Below are positions 53,283 through 61,568 of a stretch of DNA of 64,000 nt, one piece after another. The translations under genes and the position numbers were made by a program. How positions within the stretch are numbered: the first letter of the stretch is position 1; every line of letters begins with the position of its first letter. The notes below the pieces were generated by a model. That model was not told the DNA's origin. It made no database searches and saw only the letters and a list, made by a program, of their open reading frames with translations. The stretch is from Acidobacteriaceae bacterium (GTDB lineage: Bacteria; Acidobacteriota; Terriglobia; Bryobacterales; Bryobacteraceae), in the NCBI GenBank assembly GCA_019240475.1, contig JAFAYI010000037.1, positions 1 through 64,000 of the forward strand, in the 5' to 3' direction.

Positions 53283-53561
53283 TTATTCGCTCAGGAAAGC
53301 GGTCGTTTTCATGCCCGATATTTCGAAGCTTCGTCGGCACCGCGGATTCTTGCAGGCCGCCTTATCGTCCAACAGCACCATGTAATTCGCGGCTTTCGCG
53401 AACTTGGCGCGGTCTCGCTCGTCGGCTTGCCGCGGCAGCTTGTCCATCTTCCGCCTCACCAGCCATCTCAGCTCATAGCTGTTCGATGTCTTGCAAAACG
53501 GGCAGTTCAGCGTCGCTGGTTTCGTCGTCTGCGATTCCCGGTAAAACGCTCGTTCATCCAC
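53283..53561 (-). CDS. Small zinc-ribbon protein
   Basis: 92 aa with GTG start and AGGA at a suitable distance. A C-x2-C pair (NCPFCKTSN) and a second C-x4-C pair (CKNPRC) are separated by 50 residues, suggesting one zinc site in a ribbon fold. It starts 22 bases after the PEGA-protein stop and is probably cotranscribed with it. Function unknown. Confidence 0.6.
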   Translation of the reverse strand: MDERAFYRESQTTKPATLNCPFCKTSNSYELRWLVRRKMDKLPRQADERDRAKFAKAANYMVLLDDKAACKNPRCRRSFEISGMKTTAFLSE

Positions 53562-53583
53562 CCGTTTGTCTTCCTGTTCTCAT

Positions 53584-55557
53584 TTAGCGATTGGAAAATC
53601 GGAAGTTAGAAACTGCGATTTCATCGCTTCCTGGAATGTAAAAACCTACCTTGTCCTGCGTGAAATCCCGCCCCGGGCTAGCCACCGACCCCAAGTCGCT
53701 CCATCCCGTGTCCGGCGTCTTCAAATGCGCGCTGATCGAATCCGGCCTTACAGACAAATCTACCTGCACCCATTCGTTCGATTCTGCGTTGAACGGCATC
53801 CGAGCCACTTCTATCGATTTGCCGTTTGTGACCTCATGGATAGTCGCGTGCTTGCCGTCCACGGTGAACAGAATATAATTCTCGCCATCCTGGTAGCCCG
53901 CGTACCACTGCAGCTTGCTTTTCTTTAGAAATCCGCCGATGTGCCCCTGCGCGGCAAAGCTATAATGCCCGGCCACTTTCGGCACATGGTACGCCACAAA
54001 CCCTCCGCCCTTTCTCACTTGCGACCCCTCCATCTCCATCCCATAGTTCTGGGGCGCCTTTGTATCTGGCGTCGGAGTCGCCGGCGGCGCCGGCTTATTC
54101 TCCGTGATCGCTTTGTCTAACGTCACATCGGGACCCGAAAACACTACTACGTCTCCCGTGTGAAACGATCTCTGAAATTTCTTCGGCAGCGCTTGCTCCC
54201 GCCGCAGCTCGATTGTGTGGTCTCCCGGCTTCACATTCGAAATATTCGCGTTGCCATCCGCTCCAATTACCGCCGCAAGATCTTTGTCTACATAAACCAT
54301 CGTTCCTTGCAGCGCGCCCTTGATCTGTAGCGTCGCTATCTGCGGTATCGGGTCCATGCGGAAATCGACCGGCGTCTCTTCCGCCTTTTTCACTGTCACC
54401 GATTTCGGCGGTGGGTCCATGAATCCCGCCTTATGCACGCGAATCGTGTAGTCGCCCACCTTCAGCGGAATTCGCACCTGCCCCTGATCTGTCTTCCGCC
54501 GGTAAAGCGCGTCGTCGATGTAAACGTCCGCGTTGTCCTGCCCCGCGCTCACCACTACCGTTCCCGCGTTCGGGTCGCTCTTCACGTAAACCGTTAACGC
54601 AGGCGCGGGCGTATAAGTCAGCACAAAACGCTGCCGGTCCTTGCCCTGCGTCACCTGTAGCTCGTGATCCACTTTGCCCAAATCGTCCAGCGTAAGCCCA
54701 TCCGCGCCCACTTGCCCCGCCGGCTTCCCATCCAACGCCACTTCGGAATTATCCGCGTTCGTCACCAGGCGCGCCTTGCCTCCTTCTCCCGATACCAGCA
54801 CCGCCATCGCGTTGTTTGCCGACGGAATGCTCACAATGCGCGGCGCCGATTTCTCCGCTACATCGAATGTGAACGCCGCGTTCCCGCTCCGCCCCACCAC
54901 CTTGATCGAATGCTGCCCCGGCTGCAAGTCGTCGAGCACCAGCTCGCCATCTTTCAGGTCCCGCGGCTCCCCGTCGTCGATCGTCACCGTCCCCGGCACC
55001 AGGTCCGTATACAACCGCAGCGTCGGCGCGCTTGGCGCCGCCGGGGTGGCCGCGGCATTTTCAGCCGGAGCTTTGCCTCCCGCATTGGTCTGCTGTGCTG
55101 TCTGCTGCGCCGCGTTTTCTGTTGACGGAAAGTTGACCTTTCTCGCCGCTTGCACCAACACAATGAACGCCGCAAGCAGCAGCGCCGTCAGAAACAGTGC
55201 TATGTAAGTGGCCCGCTGCCAAGTCTTGGCGTCGACCTGCGGCACTTCGGGTGAGATCTCCGCCGCATCGTCTGCGGGTTCCGCCAGTTCGCGCTCTCGG
55301 GAACGCCTCGCGTGCGGTCTCTCTTCCGTCGACGCTGGCGCCGCGCTTTGCTGCCCGCCGCGCGCCCGTTCGATGATCTCTTCCTGCAGGTCCGCTATGA
55401 ATAGTTGTAGATCGAAGTCGTCCGGATTCGCTCTCCGGATTGTTTGCACTCGCTCGTAACACCGCCGCAGGTGATCGACCGAGATAGAGTGTCGCGCCTC
55501 TGCCTGGATCTGCTTCAACTCATCCAGGGCGGTATACGTATGCTGAGACCGATCCAC
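53584..55557 (-). CDS. PEGA-domain membrane protein
   Basis: 657 aa. A cytoplasmic N-terminus (1-135) with a helical repeat-like section precedes a membrane helix (about 135-158, ATYIALFLTALLLAAFIVLV). The extracytoplasmic part contains several PEGA-like beta domains (for example VDKDLAAVIGADGNANISNVKPGDHTIELRRE; DDALYRRKTDQGQVRIPLKVGDYTIRVHKAGF). The C-terminal about 180 residues form a concanavalin-like jelly roll (YSFAAQGHIGGFLKKSKLQWYAGYQDGENYILF). It is probably an envelope sensor or adaptor protein. Confidence 0.85.
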   Translation of the reverse strand: MDRSQHTYTALDELKQIQAEARHSISVDHLRRCYERVQTIRRANPDDFDLQLFIADLQEEIIERARGGQQSAAPASTEERPHARRSRERELAEPADDAAEISPEVPQVDAKTWQRATYIALFLTALLLAAFIVLVQAARKVNFPSTENAAQQTAQQTNAGGKAPAENAAATPAAPSAPTLRLYTDLVPGTVTIDDGEPRDLKDGELVLDDLQPGQHSIKVVGRSGNAAFTFDVAEKSAPRIVSIPSANNAMAVLVSGEGGKARLVTNADNSEVALDGKPAGQVGADGLTLDDLGKVDHELQVTQGKDRQRFVLTYTPAPALTVYVKSDPNAGTVVVSAGQDNADVYIDDALYRRKTDQGQVRIPLKVGDYTIRVHKAGFMDPPPKSVTVKKAEETPVDFRMDPIPQIATLQIKGALQGTMVYVDKDLAAVIGADGNANISNVKPGDHTIELRREQALPKKFQRSFHTGDVVVFSGPDVTLDKAITENKPAPPATPTPDTKAPQNYGMEMEGSQVRKGGGFVAYHVPKVAGHYSFAAQGHIGGFLKKSKLQWYAGYQDGENYILFTVDGKHATIHEVTNGKSIEVARMPFNAESNEWVQVDLSVRPDSISAHLKTPDTGWSDLGSVASPGRDFTQDKVGFYIPGSDEIAVSNFRFSNR

Positions 55558-55641
55558 TGAACCGGAATCTCTCCAGTGAGAATTATAGCGAGCAAGCTGA
55601 AGTCATACCGGCCCCGTGCGTAGTTAAATTCGTAAAACTGT

Positions 55642-56208
55642 TCACTTGTGCTGCAGTTCCCAGTCGTATGCGATTGCCGTATCGTTGTACGGAATGCGGC
55701 CTTCGTCTTTCGGATCGTAATTCCGATCCGTAACATAGATCAACATCGACGGCTGCTCGCCGATCACCTTGTACCCGTGCGCTACGCCCGGCGGAATCAA
55801 GACCTGCCAAGGCCTCAGCGCTCCGACATACAAAGTATTCTTCGCTCCAAACGTACTCGAGCCGCGACGCATGTCCACTAACGCCACCTGCAGCAGTCCG
55901 GCGGCCGCCACCCAGTAATCGGTCTGAAACTTATGATAATGAAACGCCTTGATAATTCCCGGATAATTCAACGCTGCTGAAACCTGCGTCGTCGCTGCCG
56001 GAAAGCCGGCTACCAGCCCTTGCCCTATCCGCGCGACCTCCAGAAAATATCCGCGGTCGTCCGGCCACAACGCAAACGGCCGGATCTCCACTCCCGCGAT
56101 CAGATCCGCGCTGGTCGGCGATAAAATGACCTTCCCGATTCCCGCCTCCGCGGTCGGAATCGCAATCTCGGTTCCCGACTCCAAAACACCCAGCGCCACC
56201 GCGCTCAT
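55642..56208 (-). CDS. rfbC: dTDP-4-dehydrorhamnose 3,5-epimerase-like protein
   Basis: 188 aa from ATG 56208, chosen by its 4-base overlap with the thymidylyltransferase. A cupin-type RmlC fold with DDRGYFLEVAR, the His motif IKAFHYHKFQTDYW, VALVDMRRGSSTFG and IPPGVAHGYKV. The HYH-K-x-Q variant differs from the usual LHYQ of RmlC, so the exact substrate could be a related dTDP-4-keto-sugar. It probably works with the upstream RmlA to make a deoxysugar for surface glycans. Confidence 0.85.
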   Translation of the reverse strand: MSAVALGVLESGTEIAIPTAEAGIGKVILSPTSADLIAGVEIRPFALWPDDRGYFLEVARIGQGLVAGFPAATTQVSAALNYPGIIKAFHYHKFQTDYWVAAAGLLQVALVDMRRGSSTFGAKNTLYVGALRPWQVLIPPGVAHGYKVIGEQPSMLIYVTDRNYDPKDEGRIPYNDTAIAYDWELQHK

Positions 56209-56969
56209 TTGCGAATCTCTCTCCCTGCGGCTGCAAGCGCCGGCGCCCGTTTGTGCGTCGTGCCATGCACCAGTTGTGCCGCTCGTAAAAGCGAGTCGAA
56301 CGTGCCGGCGTCCGTCCACCAGCCGTTCAGGTAATTGAACGTCATCGTGCCTTCCTGAATGTATCCGTTGTTGACGTCCGTGATCTCAAGCTCTCCGCGG
56401 GCTGATGGCTTCAATGTCCTCGTCTTGTCGAAGACTGTGCCGTCGTACATATAAATTCCCGTCACCGCGTAACTCGATTTCGGCCGCGCCGGCTTTTCCT
56501 CGATCCCCACAATTCGGTCTCCCTCAATTTCCGCCACTCCGAAACGTTCGGCGTCTGCAACCTCTTTGAGCAGGATCTTCGCGCCGCGCTCCTGCCCCTC
56601 GAAATCGCGCACCGCCTCTTTGATCGATCCCTCGATGATGTTGTCCCCTAGAATCACGCATATCTTCTTTCCCTCCGCGAAGTGCTCCGTCAGCGCCAGC
56701 GCCTCGGCAATGCCCCCTTCGCCCTCCTGATACGTGTAGTTGATATGCTTCAACCCGAACTCTTTCCCATTCGCGAGCAGGCGCAGAAAATCGCCCGAGT
56801 TCCGTCCCCCGGTCACAATCATCAGGTCCGTGATTCCCGCCTCCACCAAAGTCTGAATCGGGTAATAAATCATCGGCTTGTCGAAAATCGGCAAGAGATG
56901 TTTGTTAGTGATCTTCGTTAGCGGAAATAGCCGGCTGCCGGTCCCCCCGGCCAATACGATACCCTTCAT
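56205..56969 (-). CDS. rfbA: Glucose-1-phosphate thymidylyltransferase
   Basis: 254 aa. Signature MKGIVLAGGTGSRLFPLTKITNKHLLPIFDKPMIYYPI with the catalytic G-x-G-x-R and Lys, then ILGDNIIEGSIKEAV and VVGIEEKP-like motifs (IVGIEEKPARPKS). It makes dTDP-glucose from glucose 1-phosphate and dTTP. It is shorter than the usual 290-aa RmlA because the C-terminal helical extension is missing. RmlB and RmlD are not in the window. Confidence 0.93.
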   Translation of the reverse strand: MKGIVLAGGTGSRLFPLTKITNKHLLPIFDKPMIYYPIQTLVEAGITDLMIVTGGRNSGDFLRLLANGKEFGLKHINYTYQEGEGGIAEALALTEHFAEGKKICVILGDNIIEGSIKEAVRDFEGQERGAKILLKEVADAERFGVAEIEGDRIVGIEEKPARPKSSYAVTGIYMYDGTVFDKTRTLKPSARGELEITDVNNGYIQEGTMTFNYLNGWWTDAGTFDSLLRAAQLVHGTTHKRAPALAAAGREIRK

Positions 56970-57047
56970 AAAACCTCGATGTTAGCAATGTTTCGGATGT
57001 TGCCAGCCTGGATTCTTCGCCAGCCGGACCCTCGCGCCCGTGCGTGC

Positions 57048-57314
57048 TCAATCCAGCTTCAGCGTCGAACGTGGATCGGGTTGCGCCGCCCGCGGTCCTC
57101 TGGTTTTCAGTCTCCGGCTTACCTGCCGCAGAGTCAGCAGTAGAATCGCTGCCGCAATTGCGCCCCGAGAGAAAAACCGCGGCGGAGCCGAGCTGTTCAA
57201 TCCCACTATCAACAGCACCACCAACACCAGCCCGATCCCGGCCGTCCATAACATCAGCGAGAAACGCAGCGCCGCCTTACGCTCTTGCTCGGCGCGTCGC
57301 TCGTACTTGTTCAT
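57048..57314 (-). CDS. Small membrane protein
   Basis: 88 aa with a basic N-terminus (MNKYERRAEQERKAALR) and two predicted membrane helices (about 18-43 and 50-65), then a basic Pro-rich tail. No family recognised. It is divergent from the response-regulator gene across 130 bases. Confidence 0.6.
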   Translation of the reverse strand: MNKYERRAEQERKAALRFSLMLWTAGIGLVLVVLLIVGLNSSAPPRFFSRGAIAAAILLLTLRQVSRRLKTRGPRAAQPDPRSTLKLD

Positions 57315-57376
57315 CGCCGTCGTTCCTAGCGTACATCACTTCGTGCATCCTCACAATTCAACGCCATTTCACGCAT

Positions 57377-57394
57377 CTGTAACAGACTTGTCAC
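57377..57394 (+). promoter_or_regulatory. Possible PHO box
   Basis: CTGTAAC (57377-57383) and TTGTCAC (57388-57394) form two 7-base units with an 11-base period, the layout of PhoB sites (CTGTCAT with 4-base spacer). It lies 51 bases before the PhoB-like gene, suggesting autoregulation. Confidence 0.4.
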
Positions 57395-57444
57395 ACTCGC
57401 TCGGTTACTCTGAGCCTAAGGGATACTTCCAGTCCACTATTCGC

Positions 57445-58167
57445 ATGCGCAAAATTGCTCTCATCGAAGACGACGCCGATCTCTACGCACTTGTAAAATA
57501 CAACCTTGAAAAGGAAGGGTTTGCGGTCGTAGGCGGCCACACCGGTCGGGGCGTGGTCGAGTTTTGCCGAAGAGAACGCCCGGATCTTCTTCTGCTCGAC
57601 ATCATGTTGCCCGATTCCGACGGCCTCGATATCTGCAAAGGCATCCGCCAGCACCCCGAGCTCGCGCACATCCCGGTCATTTTTCTCACCGCCCGAGCCT
57701 CTGAGACCGACCGCATCGTCGGCCTCGAGCTCGGCGCCAACGATTACATCGTCAAGCCGTTCTTCATTCGCGAACTGATCGCCCGCATTAAGATTCAGTT
57801 TCGCGGGCAGGCCAGCGCTACTCGCGTCTTAAAGGCCGGCAAGTTGGAGCTTGATCGCAGCAGTTGCGAAGTGCGCCTCAATGGCGCTGCCCTCACCCTC
57901 ACCGCCACTGAATTCCGGCTCCTCGAATTTCTCATGAGCCGCCCCGGCGTCGTCTTCAGCCGCGAGCAGTTGCTCGACGCCGTCTGGGGTCACGATCGCG
58001 CCGTCACCGATCGCACCGTCGATGTCTATATCCTTCGCCTGCGCCAGAAAGTCGAAGCCGATCCCGCAAACCCGCTCATCATCCGCTCGGTGCGCGGCTT
58101 CGGCTATAGCTTTAACAACTCCCGCGCCCAGCTCGAATCGGAGCAGCAGGCCGCCGTCGCCCAGTAG
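57445..58167 (+). CDS. OmpR/PhoB-family response regulator
   Basis: 240 aa from ATG 57445. Receiver domain with IEDDADL, phosphoacceptor Asp in LLLLDIMLPDSDGL and Lys in NDYIVKPFF. The DNA-binding winged helix (about 140-235) includes LTATEFRLLEFLMSRPGVVFSREQLLDAVWG and VDVYILRLRQKVEAD. It resembles PhoB more than OmpR by the receiver-linker length. There is no histidine kinase beside it. Confidence 0.93.
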   Translation: MRKIALIEDDADLYALVKYNLEKEGFAVVGGHTGRGVVEFCRRERPDLLLLDIMLPDSDGLDICKGIRQHPELAHIPVIFLTARASETDRIVGLELGANDYIVKPFFIRELIARIKIQFRGQASATRVLKAGKLELDRSSCEVRLNGAALTLTATEFRLLEFLMSRPGVVFSREQLLDAVWGHDRAVTDRTVDVYILRLRQKVEADPANPLIIRSVRGFGYSFNNSRAQLESEQQAAVAQ

Positions 58168-58182
58168 TCCGGGCCACCCGGC

Positions 58183-59553
58183 CTATTCATTCGGCGGCGT
58201 GTCGCTATCGTGGCGCTCCGCCCGAACCTTCACCTCAAACACCACGCCGCATCCGCCGCCGCACAACCCCGTAGGCCCTGTCACGTCGCCGCCGAATTCC
58301 GTGCTGCCGTAAATGTTGCCTTCTTCGTCGCCCGTCAACCCCGCATCCGCCACGCCTCCGTCCGCTTCGCCCGTGAACGTATAAACAACGCGCTTCTTGC
58401 CCGCCTGGTTCAGCTCGAACACCTCTCCGCAACCGAATCCGAAACAGTCGCTCACTTCCCCCCCGTAATACGTCACGCCATAGAGCTTGTGATCCAGGCG
58501 AAACAAGCGTCCCGTCGGAATCTCGCCATCCTGCGCGCCCGCGAACGTATAGAGCACGCTCTCTTTCCCATTACGGTCGATCTTGTAAACCACGCCGCAT
58601 CCGAACGATCCGCAATACTGCCCCGTGTTGCCCCCTGATCCAGCGTTCCCATACAGGTTTCCGTCCTCGTCCCGTATCAGGCTCGCTGTGGGCGCTGCTC
58701 CATCCGGCGCGCCCTGAAACGCATAGATCACCGCTTGCTTCCCGCTCCGGTCGATCTTGTAAACTACCCCGCACCCTTCGCCGAAGCAACTGCCTGGCGC
58801 TCCGCCTTGCCGCGTCGTCCCGTACAAATTGCCTTTGTCGTCCCGTATCAGCCCCGAAAACGGCCCGCCTCCATCCGTTCCTCCCGTGAAGCTGTAGACA
58901 ATCGTTTCTTTCCCGTCGTTATCCAGCTTGTACACCGTACCCGAACCGTATTCACCTCCATCGGGAGTTGTCCCATATAGGCTTCCCCATTCGTCCCGCA
59001 CCAGCCCTGCCGCTGGATTTCGCCCGTCTGCATCGCCTTGGAAGGTATAAACCACGCTTTCGTTCCCATGCCGGTCTATCTTGAATACCACTCCACAACC
59101 AAATCCGCCGCAAGACCCGCCGGTAAACCCGCCGCCCGTCGTTGTGCCATATAAGTTCCCGTCATCATCGCGCGCCAGGCTCGATACCGGAAACATTCCG
59201 TCCGGAGTTCCCGTGAACGCATGCAGCACCGTTTGTTTTCCCGCTTTGTCCAGCTTGTACGCCACGCCGCATCCGTATTCGCCGCACGTGCTGAATTCGC
59301 CTCCCGATTCGTAGCCTCCATACGGCGCGGTCCCGTACAGATTCCCCTCGCGGTCCCGTATCACATATTTGTCGTAAGGTAATAGCGTATTGTATTCCGA
59401 GCCATCGCCTTCACCGGTGAATGTGTACAGAACCTTGTAAGCCGGAGTTGTTGCTACGCTCCCTTCCTGCCCATGTGCTGCCAACACCGCGCCGAAAAAC
59501 CCGACCCCCGTTAACAATCCGCCTACTAAGTGCGCCTGCGCTCTGTGTAACAT
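58183..59553 (-). CDS. GloVer-repeat (TIGR03803-type) exported protein
   Basis: 456 aa. Signal peptide, then about eight repeats of some 50 residues with the pattern Y-x-F-x-G-x-x-D-G-x-x-P-x-x-x-L-x-x-D-x-x-G-N-L-Y-G-T-T-x-x-G-G. The unit carries cysteine pairs (C-F-G-E-G-C-G, CGSFGCG), probably disulfides. The family is common in Acidobacteria and Verrucomicrobia and is predicted to form a propeller or extended surface structure. Confidence 0.9.
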   Translation of the reverse strand: MLHRAQAHLVGGLLTGVGFFGAVLAAHGQEGSVATTPAYKVLYTFTGEGDGSEYNTLLPYDKYVIRDREGNLYGTAPYGGYESGGEFSTCGEYGCGVAYKLDKAGKQTVLHAFTGTPDGMFPVSSLARDDDGNLYGTTTGGGFTGGSCGGFGCGVVFKIDRHGNESVVYTFQGDADGRNPAAGLVRDEWGSLYGTTPDGGEYGSGTVYKLDNDGKETIVYSFTGGTDGGGPFSGLIRDDKGNLYGTTRQGGAPGSCFGEGCGVVYKIDRSGKQAVIYAFQGAPDGAAPTASLIRDEDGNLYGNAGSGGNTGQYCGSFGCGVVYKIDRNGKESVLYTFAGAQDGEIPTGRLFRLDHKLYGVTYYGGEVSDCFGFGCGEVFELNQAGKKRVVYTFTGEADGGVADAGLTGDEEGNIYGSTEFGGDVTGPTGLCGGGCGVVFEVKVRAERHDSDTPPNE

Positions 59554-59683
59554 CCAATATCCCCTCTTCTCGCCGTGTTTCTCCCGGCCGCTAACTTCGG
59601 CTCGTTTATTCTATAAGCGAACTCCCTCTGCTGCACAGGTCAAGACAATCATTTAGTACCAGTGCTGATACCGTGGGTTTGTC

Positions 59684-60745
59684 ATGACTACCATCAGAGG
59701 GGCGCTCCTCCTCTTGCTCGCGGGCCTCGCCTCGGCCCAATCTCCCTCCACGCGCCCCAAAGCCCTCTTCTATCTCACGGACAACCCGCTCTCTGTCCAA
59801 TCCTTCCTGAATCACGCCGCCAAGATCGATATCCTGGTGCCCACCTGGTATTCAGTCGATGCCGCGGGCCTCGTCTGGGGCGGCCCTAACGCGCTCGTCA
59901 TGGAGACCGCCCGTCGCGCCCGCGTTCCAGTCATGCCCATCGTCGTCAATCCGGCCTTTAATCAGGAAAACTTTCATAAATTCGCTTCCGCGCCCGACGC
60001 TCGCCGGCGCTTTATCCAAACCCTGATCGAGGAATCGAAGAAGCATGGCTATCTCGGTTTTCAATTCGATTTCGAAAACATCGCCCTCACCGACGGCGGC
60101 CTGCTCACTGCCTTAGTGACGGAGACGGCTCAGGCGTTTCATGCCGAACACCTGCAGCTCAGCATCGCCACCGTTCCCAATGCGCCCGGCTATCCCGGAC
60201 ACGGCGGTTTTGCCAAATGGATCTTCGAAAACTGGCGCGGCGCCTACGACCTCAAAGCCTTGTCCGAGCAGGTGGACCTCATCTGCCTGATGACCTACGA
60301 CGAACACACGCGCTACACCCCGCCAGGCCCCGTGGCGGGCTACCCGTGGACGCTCGAAAATCTCGACTACGCTCTCAAAGTGGTTCCCAAGGAAAAACTC
60401 TCCCTCGGCATACCCGTCTACGGCTATCGTTGGTTCGCGGGCGAACCTACCCGGCCGGGTCCCAATGTCGAAGAACGTCCCGCAAATTCCGCCGAAACGG
60501 TCGGCGCGCTTGCCGTGCAGCAGCTAGTGGCTGAATACCACGCAGAGATCCAATGGGACCCGCAGGACCGCGTCTCGTGGTTCTATTTCTATCGCGACCA
60601 AACTCGCGAATGGGTCTTCTTTACGGACGCCCGCACCTTTCGCGAACGCTACAATCTCGTCCGCGAGCGCGGCATCGAAGGCTTCTGCTCCTGGGTGCTC
60701 GGCGAGGAAGATCCCGCCATCTGGGACCTCCTGCCTGCCCATTAG
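59684..60745 (+). CDS. Glycoside hydrolase family 18-like protein, exported
   Basis: 353 aa. Signal peptide (about 1-19), then a barrel like the spore-germination YaaH/SleL group. The active-site motif GFQFDFEN keeps Asp129 and the catalytic Glu131, but the first two acidic positions are Leu and Gln. Other family blocks are LICLMTYDEHTRYTPPGPVAGYPW and GIPVYGYRWF, and it ends with a conserved Trp-containing GFCSWVLGEEDPAIW. It may cleave a GlcNAc-containing glycan; a LysM domain is absent. Confidence 0.88.
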   Translation: MTTIRGALLLLLAGLASAQSPSTRPKALFYLTDNPLSVQSFLNHAAKIDILVPTWYSVDAAGLVWGGPNALVMETARRARVPVMPIVVNPAFNQENFHKFASAPDARRRFIQTLIEESKKHGYLGFQFDFENIALTDGGLLTALVTETAQAFHAEHLQLSIATVPNAPGYPGHGGFAKWIFENWRGAYDLKALSEQVDLICLMTYDEHTRYTPPGPVAGYPWTLENLDYALKVVPKEKLSLGIPVYGYRWFAGEPTRPGPNVEERPANSAETVGALAVQQLVAEYHAEIQWDPQDRVSWFYFYRDQTREWVFFTDARTFRERYNLVRERGIEGFCSWVLGEEDPAIWDLLPAH

Positions 60746-60787
60746 GCGCGCGAGCGCGCAGGGCGGCTGGCGCCCGTTGTGCGCGAC

Positions 60788-61393
60788 TTATGATGGCGTA
60801 CCTGTCTCTTTTGTCGTGCAAGGCGGTCCCACTGCCGCGCTGCTGCCCGGTTCATAATAAAACGCGTGCCAGATGACCGTCCCCGTCGTCGGCGCCCCCG
60901 ACCATATCGTCAAATGCACGCCGTCACTTGCGCTGCATGCCCGGAACATCTCCGTCTTCCCGTTCTGGTCCAGGTCCGCCTGCGCGTTATTGTTCTGCAT
61001 CGAAAAGGCGCCCGACGTTCCCGTAACCGCAAACAGCGGCGTCAGCTTCGGTACCGTCGCTCCCCTCGTCTGCACGTCGTAGCTCGTATACGCCGGATTC
61101 ACGTCCTGTGTAATTGGGCACGGCGATTTCGATTGCGCCCCGATCTCGCCTTGCGCGAACGATTGCGGCAATGTCGGCGTCACGAGCGTCACCGGGCTTC
61201 CGGCCGCCAGGTTCCCGTTCTGAATCGCTACGCACGTCCGCGAGCCAGTGTTCAATGCCACTCCCACGCGCGGCGCATAAGAAGCCGGCGGCGGAGCCGA
61301 GCTCAATGCGCTCGATTGCGCGCCGGTCTGCGGATTCTTCTGCGTGCACGACACCGCAACCGCGGCCATGAAAATAACGGCAAGTCTCTTCAA
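60788..61393 (-). CDS. Predicted lipoprotein
   Basis: 201 aa from TTG 61393, chosen because GGAG lies five bases before it; the open frame reaches 61462 without a ribosome site. The leader MKRLAVIFMAAVAVSC ends in a lipobox-like AVSC. The rest is Ser/Pro/Gln-rich and mostly beta, with four further cysteines. No family recognised. Confidence 0.7.
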   Translation of the reverse strand: MKRLAVIFMAAVAVSCTQKNPQTGAQSSALSSAPPPASYAPRVGVALNTGSRTCVAIQNGNLAAGSPVTLVTPTLPQSFAQGEIGAQSKSPCPITQDVNPAYTSYDVQTRGATVPKLTPLFAVTGTSGAFSMQNNNAQADLDQNGKTEMFRACSASDGVHLTIWSGAPTTGTVIWHAFYYEPGSSAAVGPPCTTKETGTPS

Positions 61394-61568
61394 TCGTTCT
61401 CCTTCCAGATACCTCTGCCGCATAGACGCTCCCGGCCGGTTCGCGGACACTCGCGGATTCACGAGCTAAAACTTCCCGCGTCCTCATTCCAACCCCAACG
61501 CTCGCCCGGTCCACTCCTGGTGTATTATGGAGGACCATCGCGGATTCTGCAGGCGAGCATGACGATAT

